Below the pieces are notes generated by a model. That model was not told the DNA's origin. It did not search any database and was given only the letters and a program-made list of their open reading frames with translations. This document shows positions 16,558 to 24,623 of a stretch of DNA of 64,000 nt, in pieces; position 1 is the first letter of the stretch, and every line of letters begins with the position of its first letter. Source of the DNA: Planctomycetota bacterium (GTDB taxonomy: Bacteria > Planctomycetota > UBA1135 > GCA-002686595); contig NZBA01000135.1 of NCBI GenBank assembly GCA_002686265.1, positions 124,001-188,000 on the forward strand, in the 5' to 3' direction. Position numbers and translations under genes: made by a program.

Positions 16558-17706
16558 TCAGTCGTCGTGAGCGGACAGCAGCTCCTTGGCGAGGATGAGC
16601 TTCTGGATCTCGCTCGTACCCTCGTAGATGCGCAGGGCGCGCGCCTCCCGGAAGAGACGCTCGACCACGCTCCCGCGCCGTACGCCGAGGCCGCCGTGGT
16701 GCTGCACAGCGCGATCGCAGATCCACGAGGCGGTCTCGGTGGCGAAGAGCTTGGCGCGAGCCACCGCGGCCGTGGCCGGACTCCCCCCGTCGACACCACG
16801 CGCCGCTTCGTCGACGAGCAGGCGCGCCGCCTCCAGGCGCGTGTCCATCTCGGCCAGCTCGAAGCGCAGGGCCTGGAAGCTGGCCAAGGGCCGACCGAAT
16901 TGCTCGCGGCCGCGGAGGTGTGCCACGGACTCGAACAGCGCACGGCGCGCGAAGCCCGTGGCGGCGGCGGCGACCGACGTGCGGAAGCGCGCCAGGGTCG
17001 AGAGAGCGAGGGAGAGGCCGCCGCCCACCGGGCCCAGGCGCGCACCATCCTCGACAACGACGCCGTCGAGCGCGAGATCACCGATCGGATGGGGCGCGGA
17101 GACCTCGAAGCGCTCGACCTGGAGACCCGCGGCGTCCGCGGGGACGAGGAACATGGTCAGCCCGTCGGAGCAGCCGTCGCCAGGCTCCCCGCCAGTGCGC
17201 GCGAGCAGGGTGAAGAAGTCCGCGACGCCCGCGTTGGTGATGAAGGCCTTGCGGCCGTCGATACGCCAGCCGCCGCCGGTCTCGACGGCCGTCGTGGCGA
17301 CCTCTCCCAGGCTGGAACCCGCGCCGGGCTCGGTGACGGCGAAGGCCGCGACGCGCTCGCCGCCGGCGACCCTCCGCAGGTACTCCGCGCGCAGCGCAGC
17401 AGAGCCGGAGCGGGCGAGGGGATAAGAACCGAGGCCCTGCATCACGAAGGTCACGTCCATGAGCCCCGAGTGCCAGGCGAGCTGCTCGCGCAGGGCACAC
17501 AGGACGCGCACACTGACCTCCTCCGCCGGCGCCAGCGGCCCCGCGTCCGCCCCGCCGTGGGCCGCCGGGACGGTCCACGCCACAAGTCCCGCCTCGGCCA
17601 GGAGGTCGAGGGCGCGGCGCGCCGCGGCGTCCTCCCCCAGGCCGGCGAGCTCGTCCTCGGCCCGCTCCCCGACGGCGCGCGCGGCCGCGGTCAGTCGTTC
17701 GAGCAT
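16558..17706 (-). CDS. Acyl-CoA dehydrogenase
   Basis: 382 residues, FAD-dependent alpha,beta-desaturation of an acyl-CoA. Visible are AFAVTEPGAGSSLGEV and FITNAGVAD (the two family signatures for substrate and FAD binding), FGRPLASFQALRFELAEM, and the C-terminal RIYEGTSEIQK with the catalytic glutamate. The start ATG at 17706-17704 lies inside the 3' end of the enoyl-CoA hydratase gene (16-nt overlap), a sign of coupling. In this operon the substrate may be a cyclic CoA ester derived from 2-aminobenzoyl-CoA; that is an inference. Confidence 0.92.
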   Translation of the reverse strand: MLERLTAAARAVGERAEDELAGLGEDAAARRALDLLAEAGLVAWTVPAAHGGADAGPLAPAEEVSVRVLCALREQLAWHSGLMDVTFVMQGLGSYPLARSGSAALRAEYLRRVAGGERVAAFAVTEPGAGSSLGEVATTAVETGGGWRIDGRKAFITNAGVADFFTLLARTGGEPGDGCSDGLTMFLVPADAAGLQVERFEVSAPHPIGDLALDGVVVEDGARLGPVGGGLSLALSTLARFRTSVAAAATGFARRALFESVAHLRGREQFGRPLASFQALRFELAEMDTRLEAARLLVDEAARGVDGGSPATAAVARAKLFATETASWICDRAVQHHGGLGVRRGSVVERLFREARALRIYEGTSEIQKLILAKELLSAHDD

Positions 17707-18539
17707 TCGCCCGCCTCCGAGGGGGAATGTCCCGGCCAGTGCTGCACGAAGTTCGCCGGACGCTTGTCCACGAACGCCTGGTGCGACTCGCCGTGGTCGG
17801 GATGCTGCATGCACTCCGCCTGAGCCCATGCCTCGAGCTGCATGGCCGTGGCGAAGTCGGTGTGCGCTTCGCGTGCGAGCATGCGCTTGGTCATGGCGAG
17901 CCCCATGCTCGGCCCGCGAGCGAGGCGCTCGGCCCACTCGGCCGTTAGCGCCGCGAGCTCGTCAGAGGGAACGACGCGGTTGTAGAGGCCGATCTCCGCG
18001 GCGCGCCCGGCGCTGATGAACTCGCCGCCGAGGAGCAGCTCCTTGGCGTGCCCCAGGCCCACGATGCGCGGCAGGAGCCAGGCAGCGCCCATATCGGCGC
18101 CGCACAGGCCGACCTTGGTGAACAGGAACGCGATCTTGGCGCTCTCGGCGGCCAGGCGCAGGTCGCAGGCACAGGCGATCACCGCCCCCGCGCCGCAGAC
18201 CGTGCCGTTGAGCGATGCGATGACCGGCTTCTCGAGGTCGTGGATGTTCTCGACGAGCTCGCAAGTCATGCGCGTGAAGGCGGCGAGCTCCGCCTCGCTC
18301 GCGTCCAACAGCTTCCCGATGATGTCCACGACGTCGCCCCCCGAGCAGAAGGCGCGCCCGGTGCCGGTGACGACGACGGCACGCACGCTGTCGCGCGTCG
18401 CCAGGGCGGCGAAGGTATCCGCCAGCTCCCGGTAGGAGTCGAAGGTCAGGGCGTTGAGGCGCTCGGGGCGGTCGAGTCGCACGGTAGCGACGCCGTCGGC
18501 CTCGGAGTAGGCGAAGTGTCGGGTCTGCATTCGCCGCAT
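17691..18539 (-). CDS. Enoyl-CoA hydratase/isomerase family protein
   Basis: 282-residue crotonase-fold enzyme. It shows the first oxyanion-hole region AFCSGGDVVDIIG and the second, IASLNGTVCGAGAVIACACDLRLA. Then come FTKVGLCGADMGAAWLLPRIVG and a C-terminal SHQAFVDKRPANF that is typical of family members linked to aromatic ring-cleavage or hydrolysis routes. The usual catalytic Glu positions read A-D-M-G, so the precise reaction (hydration or C-C hydrolysis) is uncertain. Start at 18539 (MRRMQTRHF); the ATG nine bases downstream is an alternative. The 3' end overlaps the acyl-CoA dehydrogenase. Confidence 0.9.
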   Translation of the reverse strand: MRRMQTRHFAYSEADGVATVRLDRPERLNALTFDSYRELADTFAALATRDSVRAVVVTGTGRAFCSGGDVVDIIGKLLDASEAELAAFTRMTCELVENIHDLEKPVIASLNGTVCGAGAVIACACDLRLAAESAKIAFLFTKVGLCGADMGAAWLLPRIVGLGHAKELLLGGEFISAGRAAEIGLYNRVVPSDELAALTAEWAERLARGPSMGLAMTKRMLAREAHTDFATAMQLEAWAQAECMQHPDHGESHQAFVDKRPANFVQHWPGHSPSEAGECSND

Positions 18540-18572
18540 GATCCCAACTCGGCCCTCCCGCGGCCAGCCCGC

Positions 18573-18977
18573 TCAGCGGATCGCCGCGGTGGCCTCGATC
18601 TCGAGCAGCGCGCCCTCCTCCACGAGCCCCGCGACCTGCACCAGGGCCATGGCGGGGAAGTGGCGACCCATCTGCTCGCGCCAGGCGGCGCCCAGTTCCG
18701 GCAGGCACTCGAGGTAGGCCTGCTTGTCGGTGACCATCACGAGCATGCGCGCGATGTCGCTCGCCTCCCCGCCGGCAGCGCGCACGACGGCCACGACGTT
18801 CGCGAGGGCCTGGGCGAACTGAGCCACGAAGTCCCCCGCGCCCACGAGCTGCTTCCGTTCGTCCCAGGCGACCTGGCCGGCGACGAACAACAGGCGTGAG
18901 CCGGGCTCGACGAGAACTCCGTTGGCGTACCCGCTGGGAGTGTCCCAGCCCTCCGGTTGGATGATCCGACCGCTCAT
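18573..18977 (-). CDS. RidA/YjgF-family protein lacking the deaminase arginine
   Basis: 134 residues, full-length for the Rid family, cytoplasmic trimer expected. It carries the family words LFVAGQVAWDE, QFAQALANVVAVVRAAGG and the C-terminal LLEIEATAAI. True RidA imine deaminases have Arg just before the final VEIEA strand (A-R-V-E-I-E-A); here the position is Leu (GALLEIEA). It is therefore unlikely to be a classical enamine/imine deaminase. It probably has a specialised role within this aromatic-amine operon, where amino- or imino-intermediates are expected. The ATG overlaps the SDR stop (ATGA). Confidence 0.9.
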   Translation of the reverse strand: MSGRIIQPEGWDTPSGYANGVLVEPGSRLLFVAGQVAWDERKQLVGAGDFVAQFAQALANVVAVVRAAGGEASDIARMLVMVTDKQAYLECLPELGAAWREQMGRHFPAMALVQVAGLVEEGALLEIEATAAIR

Positions 18978-19771
18978 CGCACGACCTCCTTCATCATCTC
19001 GGTTCCGTCGAGCTCCACGATGCGCCCGTTCTCAGTGCCCGCGATGAGCTCGGTCACGGCCACGGCCACCTCGTCGATCGAGACCAGGCGACCGCCGGGG
19101 TTCGCGCGCGCGAAGGTCCGCAGGACGAGCTTCACGCTCTTGTTCGCGCTGGCCGCGGCGCGCTCGGCGGCGGCGATCGTCAGGGGCGTATCGACGTAGT
19201 GCGGGCAGACGACGTTCAAGCCGACGCCCGTCCGGGCGAGCTCCTCCGCGGCGACCAGGGAATAGCCGAGCAGGGCGTGCTTCGAGGCCGCGTAGGCCGC
19301 CGCGTAGGGGTAGCCGCGAAGGGCGGCCGAAGAGGCGACGTTCACCACCCGGCCAAAGCCGCTCTCGATCATGTCGGGGACGAGCAGCTCGATCAGGCGG
19401 CGCGCCCCGTGCAGGTTGAGCGCGAGGTGCAGCTCAAACAGCTCGTCGTTCGATTCACCCTCACGCGGGAGGAGCGGGGCGGTCCGGACGACGCCCGCGT
19501 TGTTCACCAGCCAGGAGATCGGGCCGACCGAGGCGGCCGCACGGCGGGCGCGCTCAATGGCGTCACGCGTGGCGGCCGGGTCGGTCAAGTCGAATGGAAC
19601 GGTCCAGGCGAGGCCGCCGGCTGCCTCGATCTCGGCCCTGACGGCCTCGCAGCGCCCCTCGTCACGGCCACAGACCACGACCGCCGCGCCGTCGGCAGCG
19701 AGACGGCGCGCGACGCCCGCACCGATGCCACTACTCGCTCCGCTGACCAGCGCCACCTCTCGCTCGCTCAT
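18974..19771 (-). CDS. Short-chain dehydrogenase/reductase
   Basis: 265 residues, classical SDR. It has the cofactor motif SGASSGIGAG near residues 10-19, NNAG for the central strand, and the Ser-Tyr-Lys active site in VASSAALRGYPYAAAYAASKHA. It would oxidise a 3-hydroxyacyl-CoA or reduce a ketone using NAD(P)H. First gene of the six-gene minus-strand operon. The ATG at 19771-19769 was chosen because the cofactor motif must lie at the N-terminus; the frame continues open upstream but runs antisense to the OYE gene. A 78-bp divergent promoter region separates it from that gene. Confidence 0.92.
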   Translation of the reverse strand: MSEREVALVSGASSGIGAGVARRLAADGAAVVVCGRDEGRCEAVRAEIEAAGGLAWTVPFDLTDPAATRDAIERARRAAASVGPISWLVNNAGVVRTAPLLPREGESNDELFELHLALNLHGARRLIELLVPDMIESGFGRVVNVASSAALRGYPYAAAYAASKHALLGYSLVAAEELARTGVGLNVVCPHYVDTPLTIAAAERAAASANKSVKLVLRTFARANPGGRLVSIDEVAVAVTELIAGTENGRIVELDGTEMMKEVVR

Positions 19772-19849
19772 CACCGGCAGCCTATCCGGCACACCCGCCG
19801 ACGCAAGGCCGCGAGGGCGGCGGGGCGGGGCGGGAGTAGAATCCGCGCC

Positions 19850-21316
19850 GTGCAATCCGAGAGGACGACCCGCCCCCACCCGATCCCGCCCGCTCGCTGG
19901 CCCAGCGCCGAGGAGGCGGCCAAGAGCGTACTGTTCAGCCCGCTTGCCGTCGGTCAGCACCGCTCGCGAACGCGCTCCTGGGTGCCGGCGATGGTCCCCT
20001 GGCGCTGCAGCACCGACGGCCTGGTCGGAGCAGACGTCGTCGACTGGTACGGGCGCCTGGCCGACGGCCGACCGGGGGTGCTCGTGGTCGAGGCCAGCGG
20101 CATCCGCGACGTGCCCAGCGGCCCGTTGATGCGGGTCGGCCACGATCGCTTCGTACCCGGCCTCGCACAGCTCGTGACCGAGGTGCGGCGGCGCTCGGGC
20201 GGCGAGACCCTCGCGTTCCTCCAGCTGATCGACTTCCTGGCGATCAAGCGCCGGCCCTCGCGTGGAGACTTCCTGCAACGATTCCTTGCGGTCACCGACC
20301 GCCACCGCGAGGGGCTGGCACTCGACGGCTCCGATGAGGAAGTGCGCGAAGTCCTGCTGCGCCTGCCGCACGAGGAGCTGCTCGCCCTGCTCTCCGAGCG
20401 CGAGGCGCGCGATTTGGAAATGGGCTACCGCGAAACGGTGAACGACACGCACCTCGACCACATCGCCGAGCTTCCGCGGGTACTGCCCGGCCTCTTCGCC
20501 GACGCCGCCGAGCGCGCGCGCGAGGCCGGATTCGACGGCGTCGAGCTGCACTACGCCCACGCCTACACCATGGCCTCCTTCCTCTCCCCGCTGAATCGCC
20601 GCGACGACGGCTACGGCACGGACCCCGCGGGGCGCCAGCGCCTGCCGCTCGAGGTGCTCGCCGCCGTGCGCGAGCGCGTGGGTGACGAGTTGGCCGTCGG
20701 CTGCCGCCTCCTGGGCGACGAGGCGATCGAGGGAGGCGGACGCATCGACGAGGGCCGCGCTGCCGCCCGTGCCCTCGCGGCCGCTGGGATGGACTGGATC
20801 TCGGTCTCCAAGGGCGGGAAGTTCGAGGACGCGCGCCAGCCGCGCGTCGGCGAGGCGGCCTACCCCTACACCGGCCCCAGCGGCCTGGAGTGCATGCCGA
20901 CCGTGCGCATGAGCGGCGCCGCGCCCTTCGGCCGCAACCTGCCCCTCGCGCGCGCGGTGCGCGCGGCCCTGCGCGCCGACGGTCTCGCCACGCCGGTCGT
21001 CGGCGCCGGCGGGCTGAACTCCTTCGAGCTCTGCGAGCGCGCCCTGAGGCAGGGCGACTGCGACCTGGTCGGCGCCGCGCGCCAGTCCCTGGCCGACCCC
21101 GACTGGTGGCTCAAGATGGAGCTGGGCTCGGGCGCGGACATCCGGCGCTGCGAGTACACGAACTACTGCGAGGGGCTCGACCAGAAGCACGCTCAGGTCA
21201 CCTGCCGCCTGTGGGATCGCGACTTCTCCGCCCCCGACGCCGGGCGTGAGGGCGCAGCGCGCTCGCCCGACGGCAAGCGACGCCTCGTCCCGCCGCCCTG
21301 GGAGCGCGATGACTGA
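19850..21316 (+). CDS. Old Yellow Enzyme-type NADH:flavin oxidoreductase
   Basis: 488 residues, FMN-dependent TIM-barrel ene-reductase. It shows the GFDGVELHYAHAYTMASFLSPLNRRDDGYG stretch (substrate-binding His and the family tail; key words VELHYAHAY and NRRDDGYG), DWISVSKGGK, VVGAGGL for the phosphate site, and DCDLVGAARQSLADPDW. The C-terminus has Cys residues in RRCEYTNYC and VTCRLWDRD. OYE domains form the reductase half of 2-aminobenzoyl-CoA monooxygenase/reductase. Here the gene stands alone, without a flavin monooxygenase domain, divergent from the acyl-CoA operon. The start is a GTG at 19850; upstream the frame stays open but is antisense to the SDR. Confidence 0.87.
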   Translation: MQSERTTRPHPIPPARWPSAEEAAKSVLFSPLAVGQHRSRTRSWVPAMVPWRCSTDGLVGADVVDWYGRLADGRPGVLVVEASGIRDVPSGPLMRVGHDRFVPGLAQLVTEVRRRSGGETLAFLQLIDFLAIKRRPSRGDFLQRFLAVTDRHREGLALDGSDEEVREVLLRLPHEELLALLSEREARDLEMGYRETVNDTHLDHIAELPRVLPGLFADAAERAREAGFDGVELHYAHAYTMASFLSPLNRRDDGYGTDPAGRQRLPLEVLAAVRERVGDELAVGCRLLGDEAIEGGGRIDEGRAAARALAAAGMDWISVSKGGKFEDARQPRVGEAAYPYTGPSGLECMPTVRMSGAAPFGRNLPLARAVRAALRADGLATPVVGAGGLNSFELCERALRQGDCDLVGAARQSLADPDWWLKMELGSGADIRRCEYTNYCEGLDQKHAQVTCRLWDRDFSAPDAGREGAARSPDGKRRLVPPPWERDD

Positions 21317-22022
21317 CCCCGCTTTCGACCCTCCCGCGCGAGAGCGCGCGGACCCGCTCTCCCCCGAGCTGCGCGCCTACCTCGCCGAGGGCTACCCGGC
21401 CAACCACGCCTACCGCGTGCGCGGCTCCCGCTTGAGGGCGAGCTTCAAGCTCTGGCGTCGGCGGCGCAGGATCGCGGCCCTCTACCCGCGGCCGCTCACG
21501 AGCCTGCTCGACCTCTCGTGCAGCAAGGGCTACTTCGTCCTCGACGCGGCGGCGAAGCCGACTTGCGAGCGCGCCCTCGGCATCGACGTCCATCCCCCCG
21601 ACCTCGAAGCCGCCCGAGCGGTGGGCGCCCACCTCACGCTCGAGCGGGCGCGCTTCGAGCAGCTTCGGCTCGACACCCTCAGCGAGCGACTGGAGGAGTT
21701 CGGCGGTCCGTTCCAGACCGTGCTGTTGATCAACACCTACCCCTACCTCTACTTCGGCAGCCGCCGCAGCGAGCAGAGCTACCCCGACCACGAGCGCCTG
21801 TTCGAGCTCCTGCACGCCGTCTGCCAAGAACGGCTGATCTTCAGCAACCGCGTCAGCTTGGCTCGCTGCCCGCGGCACATCCAGGAGCGCGCCCGCGCCC
21901 TCGGCCTGCGGGAGACCTACGAGGAGGCTGCCATCCGACGCGCCGCCCTCGCCCGCTTCGAGCTGCGCGAGCACGGCAGCCTCCTGCGGGGCATCCCGCT
22001 GTGGACGCTCTCGCCTCGCTGA
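21309..22022 (+). CDS. SAM-dependent methyltransferase-like protein
   Basis: 237 residues, with a motif-I-like segment LLDLSCSKGYFVLDAA (about residues 69-84), an acidic motif-II position GIDVHPPD and a motif-IV-like TVLLINTYPYLYFGS. That fits a class I methyltransferase fold, though motif I has Ser and Lys where Gly/Ala is usual. A conserved tail follows (ERALIFSNRVSL-like; key words RLIFSNR and GIPLWTL). The ATG at 21309 overlaps the OYE reading frame by 8 nt, so the two are co-translated. No substrate can be proposed. The gene converges on the DUF1573 gene with 12 bp between them. Confidence 0.7.
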   Translation: MTDPAFDPPARERADPLSPELRAYLAEGYPANHAYRVRGSRLRASFKLWRRRRRIAALYPRPLTSLLDLSCSKGYFVLDAAAKPTCERALGIDVHPPDLEAARAVGAHLTLERARFEQLRLDTLSERLEEFGGPFQTVLLINTYPYLYFGSRRSEQSYPDHERLFELLHAVCQERLIFSNRVSLARCPRHIQERARALGLRETYEEAAIRRAALARFELREHGSLLRGIPLWTLSPR

Positions 22023-22034
22023 AACCCCGTTCCC

Positions 22035-23174
22035 CTACTCGGCGACGTTGCCGGCGATCGCCAGGCGCCGAGCCGGTTCCCCGGGCACGTCGGTCGCGAA
22101 GCGCACCTGGCCTCGCACGTAGCCGCGGTAGGACCCGCTCGCGCCGGTGAGCACCATCTTGTAGCCGCCCGCGGCGAGCGGCTCGGCCGCCACCGTCATG
22201 CCGGGGGGCTGAGAGTTGTCCACGCCCAAGTCCAGCAGCCGGAAGGGCTCGCCGCTGGCGCGGGTCAGGCGCACCTCGTAGCGGAACTTCGCCCCGGGCG
22301 ACACCTTCCCCACGGCGAACATCGTCTTGTCCGTGCGCAAATCGCCGAAGACGCGGGCGTGGGTGTTGAAGGAGAGGTCGTGGACGACCTCCCCGTCCCC
22401 CGGCGGAACGCGCCCACGCACGCGGACGGTGACCTTGCCGACCACCTGTCCCCAGGGCGCGCTCTCGCGCACGGTGACCTCGATCGCGCGCGGCCCCGGA
22501 CTGGTGTCCTCGACGACGGCGACGGCGACGTGCGGGTTGGGGCAGGCGATCGATTCGATGACGAAGGAGGGGTCCTCGCAGGTCAGGGTGGCCCGCAGAG
22601 TGTGCTCCTTGCCCATCTCGACCTCCCCGAAGTAGACCAGCGGCGGCTCGACACGCACGAAGGGACGCACCTCGCAGGTGGCGAACAGGCGGTGGAAGCC
22701 GCCGGGAAAGGCCGTGGAGTGGACGGTCAGGCCCTTGGTCTGCCGACCGCGCCCGAGTGGCTTCCACTCGAGCTCCAACTCGGCACCCTCACCCGGCTCG
22801 AAGCACATCTTGGACAACCGGGTCGTCATGCAGCCGCAGGAGGGCTTGATCCGCGAAATGACGACCGGCTCGGTGCCGACGTTCTCGAAGGCGTAGGCGC
22901 AGCGCAGGATCCGGGTATCGGAAGCCTCGCCGAACTCATGCTTCTCCTTGGCAAAGCGCAGAGCGGGGCCTTCGACACGCGCGGCGGAAACCGTCGGCGC
23001 TGTCTCACGCGCCGCCCGAGCGGGCGCGGAGGGATCGGCCGCCGGTCCCGGCGGCGAGACGGCCGAGGCTCGGGGAGCGGGAACCAGTGCGGAGCCGCCG
23101 CCGCCCTCCTCGCCACAGGCGACGACGAGGAACGCGACAAGGCCGGGGAGCAGGCGGTCGAGCGGCGAGGGCAT
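22035..23174 (-). CDS. DUF1573 lipoprotein
   Basis: 379 residues. A type II signal peptide (LLPGLVAFLVVACGEEG, lipobox VVAC) is followed by a Pro/Ala-rich linker and a DUF1573 domain (about residues 75-170) with the hallmark FENVGTEPVVISRIKPSCGC. Two more beta-rich, Ig-like segments follow, with SFVIESIACPNPHV and a C-terminal RGQVRFATDVPG. DUF1573 proteins are common in planctomycetes and bacteroidetes and are probably surface or periplasmic adhesion-type modules. The function is unknown. The ATG at 23174-23172 gives the clean lipoprotein signal; the longer frame upstream does not. Confidence 0.88.
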   Translation of the reverse strand: MPSPLDRLLPGLVAFLVVACGEEGGGGSALVPAPRASAVSPPGPAADPSAPARAARETAPTVSAARVEGPALRFAKEKHEFGEASDTRILRCAYAFENVGTEPVVISRIKPSCGCMTTRLSKMCFEPGEGAELELEWKPLGRGRQTKGLTVHSTAFPGGFHRLFATCEVRPFVRVEPPLVYFGEVEMGKEHTLRATLTCEDPSFVIESIACPNPHVAVAVVEDTSPGPRAIEVTVRESAPWGQVVGKVTVRVRGRVPPGDGEVVHDLSFNTHARVFGDLRTDKTMFAVGKVSPGAKFRYEVRLTRASGEPFRLLDLGVDNSQPPGMTVAAEPLAAGGYKMVLTGASGSYRGYVRGQVRFATDVPGEPARRLAIAGNVAE

Positions 23175-23297
23175 GACAGAGTGTCGGCCAAGGAGGGCCG
23201 CTCGCGCCAGTCGGATCCTGCTGGAGACGGGCTGGAGCGCCCCCCAGCCCAGTTTCGCGCGCGTCAGGGAAGCCAATACTTGCATTCTTGCGCATAC

Positions 23298-23675
23298 ATG
23301 CCACCTTCAACGCTCATGCGGCCCCGCCCTTCCACCCTCGAAGCCCTCAGGCGCTACCTACGCCCGGAGTGGTTCCGGGCCCTGTGCGAGCCCACGCGGG
23401 TGGAGATCCTGGGCAGGCTGCTCTCCCGCGGGGAACCCTCGACGGTCTCGGAGGCCGCGAGCTGCTGCGGGATCCACCTCTCGGGAGTCTCCCGGCATCT
23501 TGCCGTCCTGCGGGACGCGGGGCTGGTGACCGCCGAGCGTCGCGGGAGAGAGGTGCTCTACCAATTCGACCGTGACCGGGTGACAACCACCCTGCGGGCC
23601 CTCGCGGACGCGATCGATGGCCACGCTCCCCCGCCACCGCTGGCGACAGAGCGCTCCGAGGAGGAAAGACGATGA
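23298..23675 (+). CDS. arsR: ArsR/SmtB-family transcriptional regulator with a CC pair in the recognition-helix region
   Basis: 125 residues, winged-helix repressor. It has LCEPTRVEILGRLL (helices 2-3), VSEAASCCGIHLSGVSRHLAVLRDAGLV (helix-turn-helix; key words ASCCGIHLS and VSRHLAVL) and the wing TAERRGREVLYQF. A Cys-Cys pair sits where classical ArsR has ELCVC-type metal ligands, slightly displaced, so metal(loid) sensing is plausible. Its TGA overlaps the arsM ATG (ATGA), so it is almost certainly regulator of that gene and of itself. The 123-bp region upstream, shared with the divergent DUF1573 gene, is locally AT-richer around 23272-23300, but I could not define a clear operator. Confidence 0.9.
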   Translation: MPPSTLMRPRPSTLEALRRYLRPEWFRALCEPTRVEILGRLLSRGEPSTVSEAASCCGIHLSGVSRHLAVLRDAGLVTAERRGREVLYQFDRDRVTTTLRALADAIDGHAPPPPLATERSEEERR

Positions 23676-24490
23676 CAGAAGAGACGGTCCACGACACGGT
23701 TTCGGCGGCCTACGCCTCCGCTCTCGAGCGGACCAAGGGCGACTCGTCGAAGGACACGGCATCGCTGGTGGAGGGGCTCGCGCTCCTCGCGGGCTACGCA
23801 GACGAACGTCAACGCCATACCGAGGCCGCCGCGAGCTCGTTCGGGTGCGGCAACCCCCTCGCCTTCGCGGAGGTCGCGGAGGGTGACACAGTGCTCGACC
23901 TCGGCTCGGGCGCTGGGCTCGACCTCCTGCTCGCCGCCGAGAAGGTCGGTCCGACCGGGAGGGGGATCGGGATCGACATGACCTCAGCGATGATCGACGA
24001 GGCGCGGGCGAACATCGAGCACGCCGGCTTCTCCGACCGCGCAGAGGTGCTCAAGGGCCTGATCGAGGAGTTGCCCGTCGAGAACGGCACGGTGGACTGG
24101 GGGATCTCCAACTGCGTGATCAACCTCTCCCCGAACAAGGAGCGCGTGTTCTCCGAGCTCTTTCGGGTGCTCGCTCGCGGCGGGCGGTTCGCGATTTCCG
24201 ACATCATCGTCGAGCGCCTGCCCGGCTGGGCGCGCCTGCTCCCCGACGCCTACGCCGCCTGTGTCAGCGGAGCGATCAGCGAGGAGCGCTACCTCGCCGG
24301 CCTGCGCGCCACGGGTCTCGAGGAGGTCGAGGTGACCAACCGCCTCGTCTACACCGTCGAGCAGATCGAGACACTCCTCGGTGACCAGCTCGAGCGCCTG
24401 CCCGTCCCGCGCATGCTCGTCCGCTCAGGCCTACGCTCGGTCGCGGGTCAGGTCTGGAGCGCGCGCATCCGAGGACGGCGGCCCCGGTGA
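23672..24490 (+). CDS. arsM: ArsM-like arsenite S-adenosylmethionine methyltransferase
   Basis: Methylates As(III) using SAM, giving volatile or less reactive methylarsenicals. The 272-residue product shows FGCGNPLAF (first conserved Cys), VLDLGSGAGLDLLLAA (SAM motif I), GIDMTSAMIDEAR, WGISNCVINLSPNK (conserved Cys after motif II), RVLARGGRFAISDI and AACVSGAISEERYL (third Cys). The N-terminal Cys found in four-Cys ArsM enzymes (near 'T-S-A-C') is not present: the matching region reads SKDTASLVE. It may methylate MAs(III) or As(III) with the remaining pair. It is co-translated with arsR. The structured repeat copy 2 begins 5 nt after its stop. Confidence 0.88.
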   Translation: MTEETVHDTVSAAYASALERTKGDSSKDTASLVEGLALLAGYADERQRHTEAAASSFGCGNPLAFAEVAEGDTVLDLGSGAGLDLLLAAEKVGPTGRGIGIDMTSAMIDEARANIEHAGFSDRAEVLKGLIEELPVENGTVDWGISNCVINLSPNKERVFSELFRVLARGGRFAISDIIVERLPGWARLLPDAYAACVSGAISEERYLAGLRATGLEEVEVTNRLVYTVEQIETLLGDQLERLPVPRMLVRSGLRSVAGQVWSARIRGRRPR

Positions 24491-24494
24491 CGAA

Positions 24495-24577
24495 GGGCCG
24501 TGGCGAGACGAAGCCACCTTCGTCGCTGCAAGGAGGGCGAAGTCGAGACGGCACAGGCGCTCCTGTAAGGCCCTCGA
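24495..24577 (+). repeat. Dispersed 83-bp structured intergenic repeat, copy 2
   Basis: Second copy of the element at 5988-6070, same orientation relative to its upstream gene, starting 5 nt after the arsM stop. It contains the 7-bp stem GACGAAG/CTTCGTC with loop CCAC. A second perfect hairpin, ACAGG-CGCT-CCTGT, sits at 24552-24565, and GAGGGC (24533-24538) can pair with GCCCTC (24569-24574). Placement at the 3' end of a gene in both cases suggests a terminator, a 3'-UTR or a REP-like mobile repeat. Confidence 0.6.
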
Positions 24578-24623
24578 AGGCGAGAACGCCTCCAGAACGT
24601 GCGAGCGGGCCGGCTCCGCCGGC

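Noticed and set aside
19199-19849. Upstream extension of the OYE reading frame
   Set aside because: This part is antisense to the SDR gene, whose active-site motifs are intact; the OYE fold begins after the GTG at 19850.
22359-23297. Upstream extension of the ArsR frame
   Set aside because: It is antisense to the DUF1573 lipoprotein with its KPSCGC motif; the winged-helix protein needs only the part from 23298.
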